From Mucilaginibacter sp. SJ (GTDB lineage: Bacteria > Bacteroidota > Bacteroidia > Sphingobacteriales > Sphingobacteriaceae): a DNA stretch of 64,000 nt. Positions 42,489 to 49,957 of the stretch are shown here, one piece after another. Made by a program: the position numbers and the translations under genes. Each line of letters opens with the position of its first letter. Positions within the stretch are counted from its first letter, which is position 1. The stretch covers positions 5,084,001-5,148,000 of the forward strand of contig NZ_CP118631.1 in the NCBI RefSeq assembly GCF_028993635.1, read 5' to 3'. The notes beneath the pieces are model-generated. The model saw only the letters and a program-made list of their open reading frames with translations, was not told the origin of the DNA and ran no database searches.

Positions 42489-43214
42489 TTATTCCGCCAT
42501 ATTATGGTAAACAGCCTGCACGTCGTCGTCTTCTTCCAAACGGTCAATCAGTTTCATAATTTCAGGCACCTGATCTTCGCTGACAGTGTGGAATGATTGC
42601 GGAATGCGTTCCAGTTTGGCCGATTTTACTTCGATACCCATTTCTTCCAACGCTTTCTGCATTTTACCAAAATCTTCAAAAGCTGTATGGATTACCGCAA
42701 TATCGTTGCCATTTTCATCGGCTTCAACAAATATTTCTTCCAACCCTGCGTCTATCAATTCAAGTTCAAGCTCTTCCAGGTCGCGGTCGCCCGGTTCAAA
42801 AGTAAAAACTGATTTACGGGTGAAGATAAAATCAAGAGATCCAGTTTTACCTAAGGAACCTCCATATTTGGTAAAGTAGCTGCGCACGTTAGCTACGGTA
42901 CGATTTGTATTATCTGTAGCGGTTTCAACCAACACAGCAACACCATAAGGTGCGTAACCTTCGTAAACAAGCTCTTCATAATCTTTTTCGTCGCGGCTGC
43001 TGGCGCGTTTAATGGCGGCTTCAACACGGTCTTTAGGCATGTTTACAGCCTTGGCGTTTTGTACCGCGGTACGTAAGCGTGAGTTGGTGTTAACATCGCC
43101 GCCGCCGGCTTTTACAGCCATTACAATTTCCTTACCTAAACGGGTAAACTGCACTGCCATTTTGGCCCAGCGCTTAAACTTTCTTTCTTTGCGGAATTCA
43201 AATGCTCTTCCCAT
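42489..43214 (-). CDS. YebC/PmpR-family protein
   Basis: 241 residues, full length. The N-terminus MGRAFEFRKERKFKRWAKMAVQFTRLGKEI, then GGDVNTNSRLRTAVQNAKAVNMPKDRVEAAIKRA and YEELVYEGYAPYGVAVLVETATDNTNRTVANVRSYFTKYGGSLGKTGSLDFIF is the YebC signature. Members act as transcription regulators or ribosome-associated factors that relieve stalling at proline stretches. The very proline-rich KPRFN protein is encoded just upstream, though this may be chance. A repeat-word string abuts the stop codon. Confidence 0.93.
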   Translation of the reverse strand: MGRAFEFRKERKFKRWAKMAVQFTRLGKEIVMAVKAGGGDVNTNSRLRTAVQNAKAVNMPKDRVEAAIKRASSRDEKDYEELVYEGYAPYGVAVLVETATDNTNRTVANVRSYFTKYGGSLGKTGSLDFIFTRKSVFTFEPGDRDLEELELELIDAGLEEIFVEADENGNDIAVIHTAFEDFGKMQKALEEMGIEVKSAKLERIPQSFHTVSEDQVPEIMKLIDRLEEDDDVQAVYHNMAE

Positions 43215-43358
43215 GTTTTTTTAGTTCATTGTTCATGGTTGATAGTGATAGATCAACCTTGTTGTATTACAAAGCTTTGCCCTATAAAGACAAGGCGGTA
43301 AATATAATATTTGTTTATATAATGACGGATAAAAACCTTTATCCTTTCGCCTTTAACC

Positions 43359-44312
43359 TTAAATTATCGTTTTCAAATTGGTCAACATGTCGGCCACCAT
43401 TTTTGGTAAGTCATATTCCAGTTTCCAGCCCCAGTCGTTTTGCGCGTAGCTGTCGTCTATTGACTTTGGCCAGCTATTGGCGATGGCTTGTCGCGGATCG
43501 TTATTACTGTAACTGATTTCAAATTTAGGGATCAGTTTTTTGATCTCTGCTGCCAGTTGCTCGGGTGTAAAGCTAATGCCAGCCAGGTTATATGATGAGC
43601 GGATACTGATATGTTCGGCAGGTGCATCCATTAAACTAATGGTAGCCCTGATGGCATCGTCCATGTACATCATGGGTAGGGCGGTACCTTCAGCAAGGAA
43701 ACTTTCATAGCTTCCGGTTTTTAATGCCTGATGAAATATATGTACGGCATAATCGGTAGTGCCGCCGCCGGGGTTAGCTTTCCAGCCTATTAAGCCAGGA
43801 TAGCGGATGCTGCGCACATCAAGACCGTATTTATTAAAATAGTATTCGCACCAGCGCTCGCCGGCCAATTTACTAAAACCATAAACCGTGTTAGGGTCCA
43901 TCACGCAATACTGCGGCGTGTTATGCTGTGGTGAATGCGGCCCGAAAACCGCTATAGAACTTGGCCAAAAAACTTTACTTACTTTAAACTCAACCGCAAA
44001 ATCAAGCACATGCAGCAAACCGGTCATATTCAGGTCCCAGGCCATTTTGGGTTTTTGCTCGCCTACTGCCGAAAGAATGGCCGCCAGCAAGTAAACCTGC
44101 GTGGGACGGTGTTTATCAAATATGTGGTGCAGGTTGTCTTTATCAAGTACATTGATCAATTCAAATGGTCCGCTGCTACCACGCATAGCATAGGTGGGGC
44201 TATTAATATCCGAAGCTACAACTGCATCGGCCCCGTGTATATTTCTCAAAGCCATTACCAGTTCGGTGCCGATCTGGCCATTGGCGCCTATCACTAAGAT
44301 CTTTTCGCTCAT
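43359..44312 (-). CDS. L-threonine 3-dehydrogenase, SDR type (NAD-dependent epimerase fold)
   Basis: 317 residues. The NAD motif is ILVIGANGQIGTEL. The active-site YxxxK is in YGFSKLAGERW, with the SDR Ser in FWPSSIAVFGP. The segments MRYPGLI-like (SIRYPGLIGWKANPGGGTTDYAVHIFHQAL) and LPMMYMDDAIRATISLM match the short-chain threonine dehydrogenases of Flavobacterium and Cupriavidus rather than the zinc enzyme of E. coli. It oxidises threonine to 2-amino-3-ketobutyrate, the substrate of Kbl at 25485-26675. A perfect -7 element lies upstream. Confidence 0.9.
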   Translation of the reverse strand: MSEKILVIGANGQIGTELVMALRNIHGADAVVASDINSPTYAMRGSSGPFELINVLDKDNLHHIFDKHRPTQVYLLAAILSAVGEQKPKMAWDLNMTGLLHVLDFAVEFKVSKVFWPSSIAVFGPHSPQHNTPQYCVMDPNTVYGFSKLAGERWCEYYFNKYGLDVRSIRYPGLIGWKANPGGGTTDYAVHIFHQALKTGSYESFLAEGTALPMMYMDDAIRATISLMDAPAEHISIRSSYNLAGISFTPEQLAAEIKKLIPKFEISYSNNDPRQAIANSWPKSIDDSYAQNDWGWKLEYDLPKMVADMLTNLKTII

Positions 44313-44332
44313 GCAATTTTGACTTTACCGCG

Positions 44333-44340
44333 CAAAGGTA
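44333..44340 (-). promoter_or_regulatory. -7 promoter element for threonine dehydrogenase
   Basis: TACCTTTG on the minus strand, an exact match 21 bases before the ATG and identical to the gcvP -7 element. Confidence 0.55.
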
Positions 44341-44362
44341 GGGTTTTTAGGTGAGTGGAAGT

Positions 44363-44447
44363 GAGTCCGAAAGTCAGATGTCCGAAAGTCTGGAAGTCCA
44401 AGCCAATTTTAATCTTTCGGACTTACGGACGTCGGACTTCAGACTTT
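44363..44447. repeat. Inverted pair of AGTCCGAAAGTC word strings (second locus)
   Basis: Left arm 44363-44399 (GAGTCCGAAAGTCAGATGTC, CGAAAGTCTGGAAGTCC), right arm 44413-44447 (CTTTCGGACTTACGGACGTC, GGACTTCAGAC). Same words as 29290-29391. Confidence 0.7.
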
Positions 44448-44451
44448 TTCC

Positions 44452-44536
44452 GCGTTAGCGATAGTAGCGGATACAGGCCAACGAGCGTAATGCCTGCAGG
44501 CGTATGAGCGGATAGCGCGGGCCGAAGGTAACGCCC
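44452..44536. repeat. RNA-like repeat element, copy 2
   Basis: An 85-base element bounded by GCGTTAGCGATAGTAGCGG and GGCCGAAGGTAACGCCC, homologous along its length to 17707-17786. The two copies differ mainly in the middle, where the differing bases could keep pairing (for example GCCTGCAGGC here). Confidence 0.65.
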
Positions 44537-44541
44537 TAATT

Positions 44542-44672
44542 CTGAACCAGGATTTTTAGGATTTAAGGATTTGTGTGATTTTGTCTGAACCCCAATTAAA
44601 CGAATTGTTTGAATTTCTGGAATTTTAGTTGGCATTCTATTAATTCGCTTAATTCTAAAAATCCCGGTTCAT
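44542..44672. repeat. Inverted pair around a GGATTTTTAG word
   Basis: Left arm 44542-44569 (CTGAACCAGGATTTTTAGGA) and right arm 44641-44672, whose complement reads ATGAACCGGGATTTTTAGAA. Nothing gene-like is seen from here to the asd promoter. Confidence 0.6.
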
Positions 44673-44831
44673 ACAAACTAATCGCTTTCAAAGTCACAAG
44701 TCTGCCGCCCATCAGCCCTTCGCTCAAGCCAGTAAGGGAAAATTTTGATTCAGACAAACAAACCACTCACTTAATCAACCCAATCAACCACTCGCCTAAA
44801 AACAAACCCCACAAAAACCATAGACTTTATA

Positions 44832-44863
44832 TTTTCAGGATACCAAAAAAATGTGCATATTTG
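44832..44863 (+). promoter_or_regulatory. Candidate promoter for asd
   Basis: CATATTTG at 44856-44863 matches TAnnTTTG at seven of eight positions, and TTTT at 44832-44835 lies 20 bases upstream. The predicted leader is about 80 bases. Confidence 0.4.
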
Positions 44864-44945
44864 AGGGTTTAACTTTTAAAACACATAATTAATTAAAAAC
44901 AGGCGCTGTGAAGCAGCCTGATACATTTCAAAAACAATTTAAAAA

Positions 44946-45953
44946 ATGAAAGTCGCAGTAGTAGGTGCTACAGGATTAGTAGGCACCAAAATGTTGCAGG
45001 TTCTTGCAGAACGCAACTTCCCCGTTACAGAATTAATTCCCGTAGCTTCAGAAAAAAGTATTGGTAAAGAAATTACTTTTAAGGGTAAGCAGTTTAAGGT
45101 AGTTTCTGTTGAGGATGCGATTAAGATGAAGCCGGACGTAGCAATTTTCTCGGCCGGCGGAAGCACTTCATTACAGCAGGCTCCTTTATTTGCAGCTGCT
45201 GGTACAACTGTTATTGATAACTCATCGGCATGGCGTATGGACCCAACTAAAAAACTGGTTGTGCCTGAAGTAAACGCTGATGTACTTACCGCCGAAGATA
45301 AGATCATCGCCAATCCTAATTGCTCAACCATACAAATGGTGGTGGCTTTAAAACCACTGCACGATAAATATAAAATTAAAAGGGTAGTAGTTTCAACCTA
45401 CCAGTCGGTTACCGGTACTGGTGTTAAAGCTGTTGATCAGTTGTTTAACGAGCGTAAAGGTATCGACGGACCGAAAGTTTACCCTTATACTATAGACTTA
45501 AACGTGATTCCGCAGATTGATGTATTTACCGAAAACGGTTATACTAAAGAGGAAATGAAAATGATCCTCGAAACTAAAAAGATCATGGGAGATGACAGCA
45601 TCAAAGTAACTGCTACAACAGTGCGCATCCCGGTTATGGGTGGCCACTCGGAGTCGGTTAACATTGAGTTTGCAAATGATTTTGATCTGGCCGAAGTTCG
45701 TGAGCTGTTGGCTAATGCGCCGGGTATTGTGGTGGTTGATGATACTGCTAACCTGAAATACCCTATGCCGCTCGACGCGCATGATAAAGATGAGGTATTT
45801 GTAGGCCGCATCCGTCGTGACGAAACCCAGGACAATACGTTGAACTGCTGGATTGTATCTGACAACCTGCGTAAAGGTGCAGCTACTAATGCCGTACAAA
45901 TTGCAGAGTACCTTGCTGCTCAGCACTTGATTGGCCAGCCGGTTGAGGCGTAA
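44946..45953 (+). CDS. asd: Aspartate-semialdehyde dehydrogenase
   Basis: 335 residues. It reduces aspartyl phosphate to the semialdehyde with NADPH, feeding lysine/diaminopimelate, threonine and methionine synthesis. The NADP motif is VAVVGATGLVGTKML. The catalytic cysteine is Cys126 in NPNCSTIQM. The active-site histidine is in MGGHSESVNIEF. A strong terminator follows 20 bases beyond the stop, so it is probably a single-gene transcript. Confidence 0.97.
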   Translation: MKVAVVGATGLVGTKMLQVLAERNFPVTELIPVASEKSIGKEITFKGKQFKVVSVEDAIKMKPDVAIFSAGGSTSLQQAPLFAAAGTTVIDNSSAWRMDPTKKLVVPEVNADVLTAEDKIIANPNCSTIQMVVALKPLHDKYKIKRVVVSTYQSVTGTGVKAVDQLFNERKGIDGPKVYPYTIDLNVIPQIDVFTENGYTKEEMKMILETKKIMGDDSIKVTATTVRIPVMGGHSESVNIEFANDFDLAEVRELLANAPGIVVVDDTANLKYPMPLDAHDKDEVFVGRIRRDETQDNTLNCWIVSDNLRKGAATNAVQIAEYLAAQHLIGQPVEA

Positions 45954-45972
45954 GTAAATGAGAAAATATAGG

Positions 45973-46003
45973 CCCCATAGCACATATGCTATGGGGTTTT
46001 TTT
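45973..46003 (+). terminator. Intrinsic terminator after asd
   Basis: CCCCATAGCA and TGCTATGGGG form a perfect 10-bp stem with a CATA loop and a run of seven Ts. Confidence 0.95.
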
Positions 46004-46029
46004 GTGAAGAATATTTCTTAAATTTGAAT

Positions 46030-46236
46030 ATGAACGAAATATTTTTCCTTGTTGAAGAAGCGATAGAGGGCGGTTATAACGCGAGGGCAATCGGCGAGTC
46101 GATTTTTACAGAAGGAGAGACTTTAGATGAGCTTAAGATAAATATCCGTGATGCGGTTCATTGTCATTTTGATGAGGATAAGCTTCCTAAAATCATTCGG
46201 CTCCATTTGGTTAAGGAGGAAGTGATAACCGTTTAA
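46030..46236 (+). CDS. HicB-like antitoxin
   Basis: 68 residues from the ATG at 46030. A longer frame from 45958 would run through the asd terminator and is rejected. MNEIFFLVEEAIEGGYNARA, then IGESIFTEGETLDELKINIRDAVHCHF is the partial RNase-H-like HicB fold. The order antitoxin then toxin, with HicA 17 bases downstream, is the arrangement usual in Bacteroidota. A TAAATTTG motif ends four bases before the ATG, which would give a leaderless mRNA if used. Confidence 0.85.
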   Translation: MNEIFFLVEEAIEGGYNARAIGESIFTEGETLDELKINIRDAVHCHFDEDKLPKIIRLHLVKEEVITV

Positions 46237-46253
46237 TTTTTCTGAAAATACCT

Positions 46254-46499
46254 ATGTCTCCAAGAGCTCCTCGCGATGTTTCAGGAAAAGATCTGATCAA
46301 AGTTTTATTGAAATATGGTTACGAGGTTATAAGACAAACCGGAAGCCATATCAGGTTATCGATAACGTTTAATGATGGCGTAAAGAATATTACCATCCCA
46401 AATCACGATCCTATAAAGTTAGGAGCACTTATGGCGATCATCAATGACGTTGCGGAACAGCTGAAAATTAATAAAGAAGATATTATCAATAAATTATAG
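46254..46499 (+). CDS. hicA: HicA-like mRNA interferase toxin
   Basis: 81 residues. The double-stranded-RNA-binding-like fold is recognisable from DVSGKDLIKVLLKYGYEVIRQTGSHIRLS, where the His in GSHIRL is the catalytic residue, and VKNITIPNHDPIKLGALMAIINDVAEQL. HicA cuts mRNA and is neutralised by HicB, encoded immediately upstream. A terminator lies directly after the stop, so the two genes form a closed unit. Confidence 0.9.
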   Translation: MSPRAPRDVSGKDLIKVLLKYGYEVIRQTGSHIRLSITFNDGVKNITIPNHDPIKLGALMAIINDVAEQLKINKEDIINKL

Positions 46500-46500
46500 G

Positions 46501-46532
46501 ATAGGGATAGTTATTTGATTATCCCTATTTTT
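46501..46532 (+). terminator. Intrinsic terminator after hicA
   Basis: ATAGGGATA and TATCCCTAT form a perfect 9-bp stem with a 10-base loop, followed by TTTT. The stem starts two bases after the hicA stop. Confidence 0.75.
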
Positions 46533-46550
46533 ATGCAGTAATATTTTGTT

Positions 46551-47333
46551 ATGAAAACCTTGAACCTGATTGCTCTATTCTGTTTTATCACAATTACTAA
46601 ACTCGTTGCACAAACACCGCAGGCCGTTGAGGCCGATCTGTTTAAATCATTTAAAAAGATTGAATACTGCCATCAAAAACAAGATACAGGCGACGACGGC
46701 GCGAGCGATGCCTTAGGAGATGCTAATGACGAATTTGGCAACAAGTTAAAAAAGTATACAGAAACTTATCCCGCCTCCATCGGTATGCCTTTTAACTCGC
46801 TAAAGAAAGCGCAACTTGATATTTTCACTTCGGCAGATGGCTTGTTCAGGATCTACTCGTGGGAGACCTGGCAGGGAGGTACCATGCGCGATTTTGCTAA
46901 TGTGCTGCAGTATAAAGTTGGCGCTAAAACAAAATCAGTGCTGCTTACCGGCAGCCAGGAAACTTATATACCGTTTTACAGCAACCTTTACACTTTTAAA
47001 ACGGGCGATAAAACTTACTATCTGGGCATTTACGGTACGATATATTCAAGTAAAGATGCCGGCACCGGTATCAAGGTTTTTGATATAGAAAACGGGAAGC
47101 TTAATGACGATGCGAAGGTCATTAAAACAAGCTCGGGATTGAAAAGCAAGATCTATTATGATTATGATTTCTTTTCGGTAGTTGATATCCCTTTTGAAAA
47201 ACGACCAACCATCACTTTTGATCAAACAACGCAAACTATACATGTACCCCTGGTAAATGCCAAAGCCCAGGTTACAGCAAAATTTATCACCTACAAATTC
47301 AACGGACGGTATTTTGAAAAAATAAAAAGCTAA
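46551..47333 (+). CDS. Secreted hypothetical protein, tandem paralogue 1
   Basis: 260 residues with a signal peptide (MKTLNLIALFCFITITKLVAQ). No known domain is recognised. It is paralogous along its whole length to the next gene, also 260 residues: TPQAVEADLFKSFKKI with SPQAIEADLLRIFKRV, TSADGLFRIYSWETWQGGT with TSADGLFRTYSWDTRLGST, and HVPLVNAKAQVTAKFITYKFNGRYFEKIKS with HSPLVNAKREVTRDYIVYKFTGKYFERVKN. The beta-rich pattern suggests a periplasmic or secreted beta-propeller or sandwich. Function unknown. Confidence 0.8.
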   Translation: MKTLNLIALFCFITITKLVAQTPQAVEADLFKSFKKIEYCHQKQDTGDDGASDALGDANDEFGNKLKKYTETYPASIGMPFNSLKKAQLDIFTSADGLFRIYSWETWQGGTMRDFANVLQYKVGAKTKSVLLTGSQETYIPFYSNLYTFKTGDKTYYLGIYGTIYSSKDAGTGIKVFDIENGKLNDDAKVIKTSSGLKSKIYYDYDFFSVVDIPFEKRPTITFDQTTQTIHVPLVNAKAQVTAKFITYKFNGRYFEKIKS

Positions 47334-47405
47334 AAAACAGCTAACTGGCAATCATCGTAACAGAATGTCTGCCGGATTTGCTTTTTTTGTGTATCTTGTT
47401 TACCG

Positions 47406-48188
47406 ATGAAAACCTTTAAGTTTATAATTGTTTTCTGCTGCTGTTTTTACTCAGCAAATTTGTTTGCCCAGAGTCCGCAGGCCATTGAAGCCGACCTGTT
47501 ACGGATTTTTAAAAGGGTAAACTATTACGGTACTCACAAAAAAGAGTGGAAAGCAATTGATTCATTAGAAAAAATGAACAAGATCTTTGGCTTTAAGCTG
47601 AAGTACTATACCTCCAAATATCCCGAAACTATTAATTATCCATTTACGGAACTGGTTAAAGAACGGGTAGTGATTGCTACATCTGCCGATGGTTTGTTCC
47701 GTACCTATTCGTGGGATACCAGGCTGGGCAGCACCGGCTATGATTTTGACAATGTTTTGCAATACAAGGTAAACGGAAAAACATTTTCTTCCTTAAAAAT
47801 GGATTCGGTAGGGAAGAAGCATAACCCGGTTTACTGGTACTCCAAAATTTATACGCTTAAGGCCAATAACAAAGTTTATTACCTGGCCGGATATAATTCG
47901 GTACGTTCAAGTGTTGATGCTACCCAGGGCATCCAATTTTTTACCATCGAAAATGGGAAGTTAAACGGTACCGTGTTACTGGTTAAAACCCAAACCGGCA
48001 TGCATAGTAAGTTATATTTTGATTATAACTTCCTTTCGGTAGTTAATATGAAAGTGATCCCTACTATTTATTATGATGCAAAAACACAAAGCATCCACAG
48101 TCCGTTAGTAAATGCAAAACGAGAGGTTACCCGCGACTATATCGTGTATAAATTTACAGGTAAGTACTTTGAACGGGTAAAAAATTAA
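47406..48188 (+). CDS. Secreted hypothetical protein, tandem paralogue 2
   Basis: 260 residues with a signal peptide (MKTFKFIIVFCCCFYSANLFAQ). It is the tandem duplicate of the gene before it. The best-conserved parts are SADGLFR.YSW and the C-terminal LVNAK...Y.KF.G.YFE, while the segment around residues 30-75 has diverged, so the copies are not recent. It ends ten bases before the LysR gene, whose -7 element overlaps its stop. Function unknown. Confidence 0.8.
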   Translation: MKTFKFIIVFCCCFYSANLFAQSPQAIEADLLRIFKRVNYYGTHKKEWKAIDSLEKMNKIFGFKLKYYTSKYPETINYPFTELVKERVVIATSADGLFRTYSWDTRLGSTGYDFDNVLQYKVNGKTFSSLKMDSVGKKHNPVYWYSKIYTLKANNKVYYLAGYNSVRSSVDATQGIQFFTIENGKLNGTVLLVKTQTGMHSKLYFDYNFLSVVNMKVIPTIYYDAKTQSIHSPLVNAKREVTRDYIVYKFTGKYFERVKN

Positions 48189-48193
48189 CTTTG
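48186..48193 (+). promoter_or_regulatory. -7 promoter element abutting the lysR start
   Basis: TAACTTTG is an exact match ending five bases before the ATG at 48198, predicting a leaderless or near-leaderless mRNA. It overlaps the stop codon of the preceding gene. Confidence 0.45.
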
Positions 48194-48197
48194 CCCC

Positions 48198-49106
48198 ATG
48201 ATCTCTTTCGCCCATCGTGTATTTATGGAAGTTGCCGCTAACCTGAGTTTCAGCAAGGCTGCCCAGGTGCTGTTTATTACGCAGCCAGCCATCAGTAAAC
48301 ATGTTAAAGCGCTTGAAGATCAATATAAAGTGCCCCTGTTTGAGCGCAAGGGCAACAGTATCTTATTAACCGAAGCCGGAAATAAGCTAAATGAGTATTT
48401 ACAGCAGGCAACAGAGATAGAGCGGAAGGTAGAGTATGACCTTTCGGTGTTAAGCAATCTTTCGCAGGCTGCCGGGCATTTGCGTTTGGGCGCAAGTACA
48501 ACTATTGCCCTGTATATTTTACCTTCGATACTTTCTGGTTTTCAGCGCGAGTACGCTAATGTGGATGTGCAACTTGTAAACCGTAACAGCGAGTACATCC
48601 TGAATGCTTTGTTAAATCATGAGGTTGATATTGGTATAATTGAGGTTGATAATAAACTCACTACCGTATCATACAAGCCCTTTATGAGTGATGAGGTGAT
48701 CCCGGTTTGCTCGGCTAAGAGTCCCCTGGCAGGCAAGTCATTAACATTAAAGCAGTTTATAAAAACACCTCTGGCCGTGCGTGAACGAGGTTCGGGCACG
48801 TTGAATGCCGTATTAAAAGCCTTGTCTGCTTTGCATATTAAACCGGCCGATCTGTCGGTAAAAATCCGCCTTGGTGGTACCGAGGCTTTGAAAAACTTCC
48901 TGCTTGCCGATCAATGTCTCGGCTTTATGCCTCGCCCATCAATTATCCGTCAATTGGCCGAAGGTGATTTGGTTGAAGTGCCTATTGAGGGTTTGAAAAT
49001 TAAGCGTGATTTCTTTTTTATCCGCCGTAAGGGGACAGAAGATTATGGGCTCACAAACAACTTTATAAACTACGCGTTGCAGCATATCGGACAATCATCT
49101 GAATAA
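48198..49106 (+). CDS. LysR-family transcriptional regulator
   Basis: 302 residues. The N-terminal winged HTH (FMEVAANLSFSKAAQVLFITQPAISKHVKALEDQYKVPLFERKGNSILLTEAG) is classic LysR. The effector domain begins near residue 90 (GHLRLGASTTIALYILPSILSGFQREYANVDVQLVNRNSEYILNALLNHEVDIGIIE). LysR proteins usually control a divergent neighbour, but here the upstream genes run in the same direction, so the target is not evident. The effector is unknown. Confidence 0.94.
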   Translation: MISFAHRVFMEVAANLSFSKAAQVLFITQPAISKHVKALEDQYKVPLFERKGNSILLTEAGNKLNEYLQQATEIERKVEYDLSVLSNLSQAAGHLRLGASTTIALYILPSILSGFQREYANVDVQLVNRNSEYILNALLNHEVDIGIIEVDNKLTTVSYKPFMSDEVIPVCSAKSPLAGKSLTLKQFIKTPLAVRERGSGTLNAVLKALSALHIKPADLSVKIRLGGTEALKNFLLADQCLGFMPRPSIIRQLAEGDLVEVPIEGLKIKRDFFFIRRKGTEDYGLTNNFINYALQHIGQSSE

Positions 49107-49301
49107 TAAGTATACAAAATCGCCAGGCAAAAACTTTGTGTTTTCGCCTCTCTGCGAGAAAACTATTTAAGGAGCCTAATTCAAGATTGGTACTAATCAA
49201 GTTGTTATAGCCTCTTTTAAAATTCCTAAAACCATCCTTATTTTTGCCTGTATTTATATTGTATTTAATTTTTATAATCATTAATTAATAAATTATAAAT
49301 T

Positions 49302-49853
49302 ATGGCAAGTTTAAATGGTCGTAAGGTGGCAATCCTTACCGAAGAAGGATTTGAGCAGGTTGAATTAACAAGCCCAAAACAAGCCCTTGAGCAGGCAGGT
49401 GCAACAGTACATGTGATATCGCCCAAAAGCGGAAAGATCAAAGCCTGGGATAAAATCAACTGGGGTATCGAAATCAATGTTGATAAACAGCTTGATGAAG
49501 TAAGCCCTGATGATTATGATGCGCTGGTTTTACCGGGCGGCGTACTTAACCCGGATAAGTTGAGGCAAAATAAAGATGCCGTTGCGTTTGCTTCTGCTTT
49601 TTTAGATGAAGGCAAACCGGTAGCAGCTATCTGTCATGGACCGCAATTGCTTATTGAAACAGGCATGATCAACGGCAAAAGGTTAACTTCGTATCCATCG
49701 TTACAAACAGACCTTAAAAACGCCGGCGCCGATTGGGTTGATGAAGAAGTGGTAGTTGATAACGGACTGGTGACCAGTCGCCGGCCGGATGATTTGGAAG
49801 CCTTTAACCGTAAAGCTATTGAAGAGATTGGCGAAGGCGTTCATCATGTGTAG
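49302..49853 (+). CDS. DJ-1/PfpI-family protein (type 1 glutamine amidotransferase-like)
   Basis: 183 residues. The nucleophile elbow is VAAICHGPQLLIETG with the reactive cysteine, and the conserved acidic residue is in ILTEEGFEQVELTSP. Relatives such as PfpI and YhbO act as stress-protective proteases, glyoxalases or deglycases; which applies here is unclear. No signal peptide. A GC-rich hairpin after the stop may end transcription. Confidence 0.92.
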   Translation: MASLNGRKVAILTEEGFEQVELTSPKQALEQAGATVHVISPKSGKIKAWDKINWGIEINVDKQLDEVSPDDYDALVLPGGVLNPDKLRQNKDAVAFASAFLDEGKPVAAICHGPQLLIETGMINGKRLTSYPSLQTDLKNAGADWVDEEVVVDNGLVTSRRPDDLEAFNRKAIEEIGEGVHHV

Positions 49854-49863
49854 CCCCACCCAA

Positions 49864-49927
49864 CCCTCCCCGGATGGGGAGGGCTTTATCTTTATTATGT
49901 ATTAAAAAGTCTCCCCATCCGGGGGAG
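49864..49927. repeat. CCCTCCCCGGATGGGGAGGG hairpins
   Basis: CCCTCCCC and GGGGAGGG form a perfect 8-bp stem around GGAT (49864-49883), followed by a T-rich stretch. A second hairpin, CTCCCCATCCGGGGGAG, lies at 49911-49927. The first could serve as the pfpI terminator. Confidence 0.6.
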
Positions 49928-49957
49928 ATTAGAGGGGGCTTGCTTATCTTTACCCCC

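Noticed and set aside
45958..46029. N-terminal extension of the HicB frame starting at the asd stop
   Set aside because: It would be encoded by the perfect asd terminator, and the HicB-like domain begins cleanly at the ATG at 46030.
49874..49957. N-terminal extension of the phytoene-desaturase-type protein
   Set aside because: It is encoded by the GC-rich hairpin repeat, and the FAD/NAD motif that normally opens these proteins follows the ATG at 49958 immediately.
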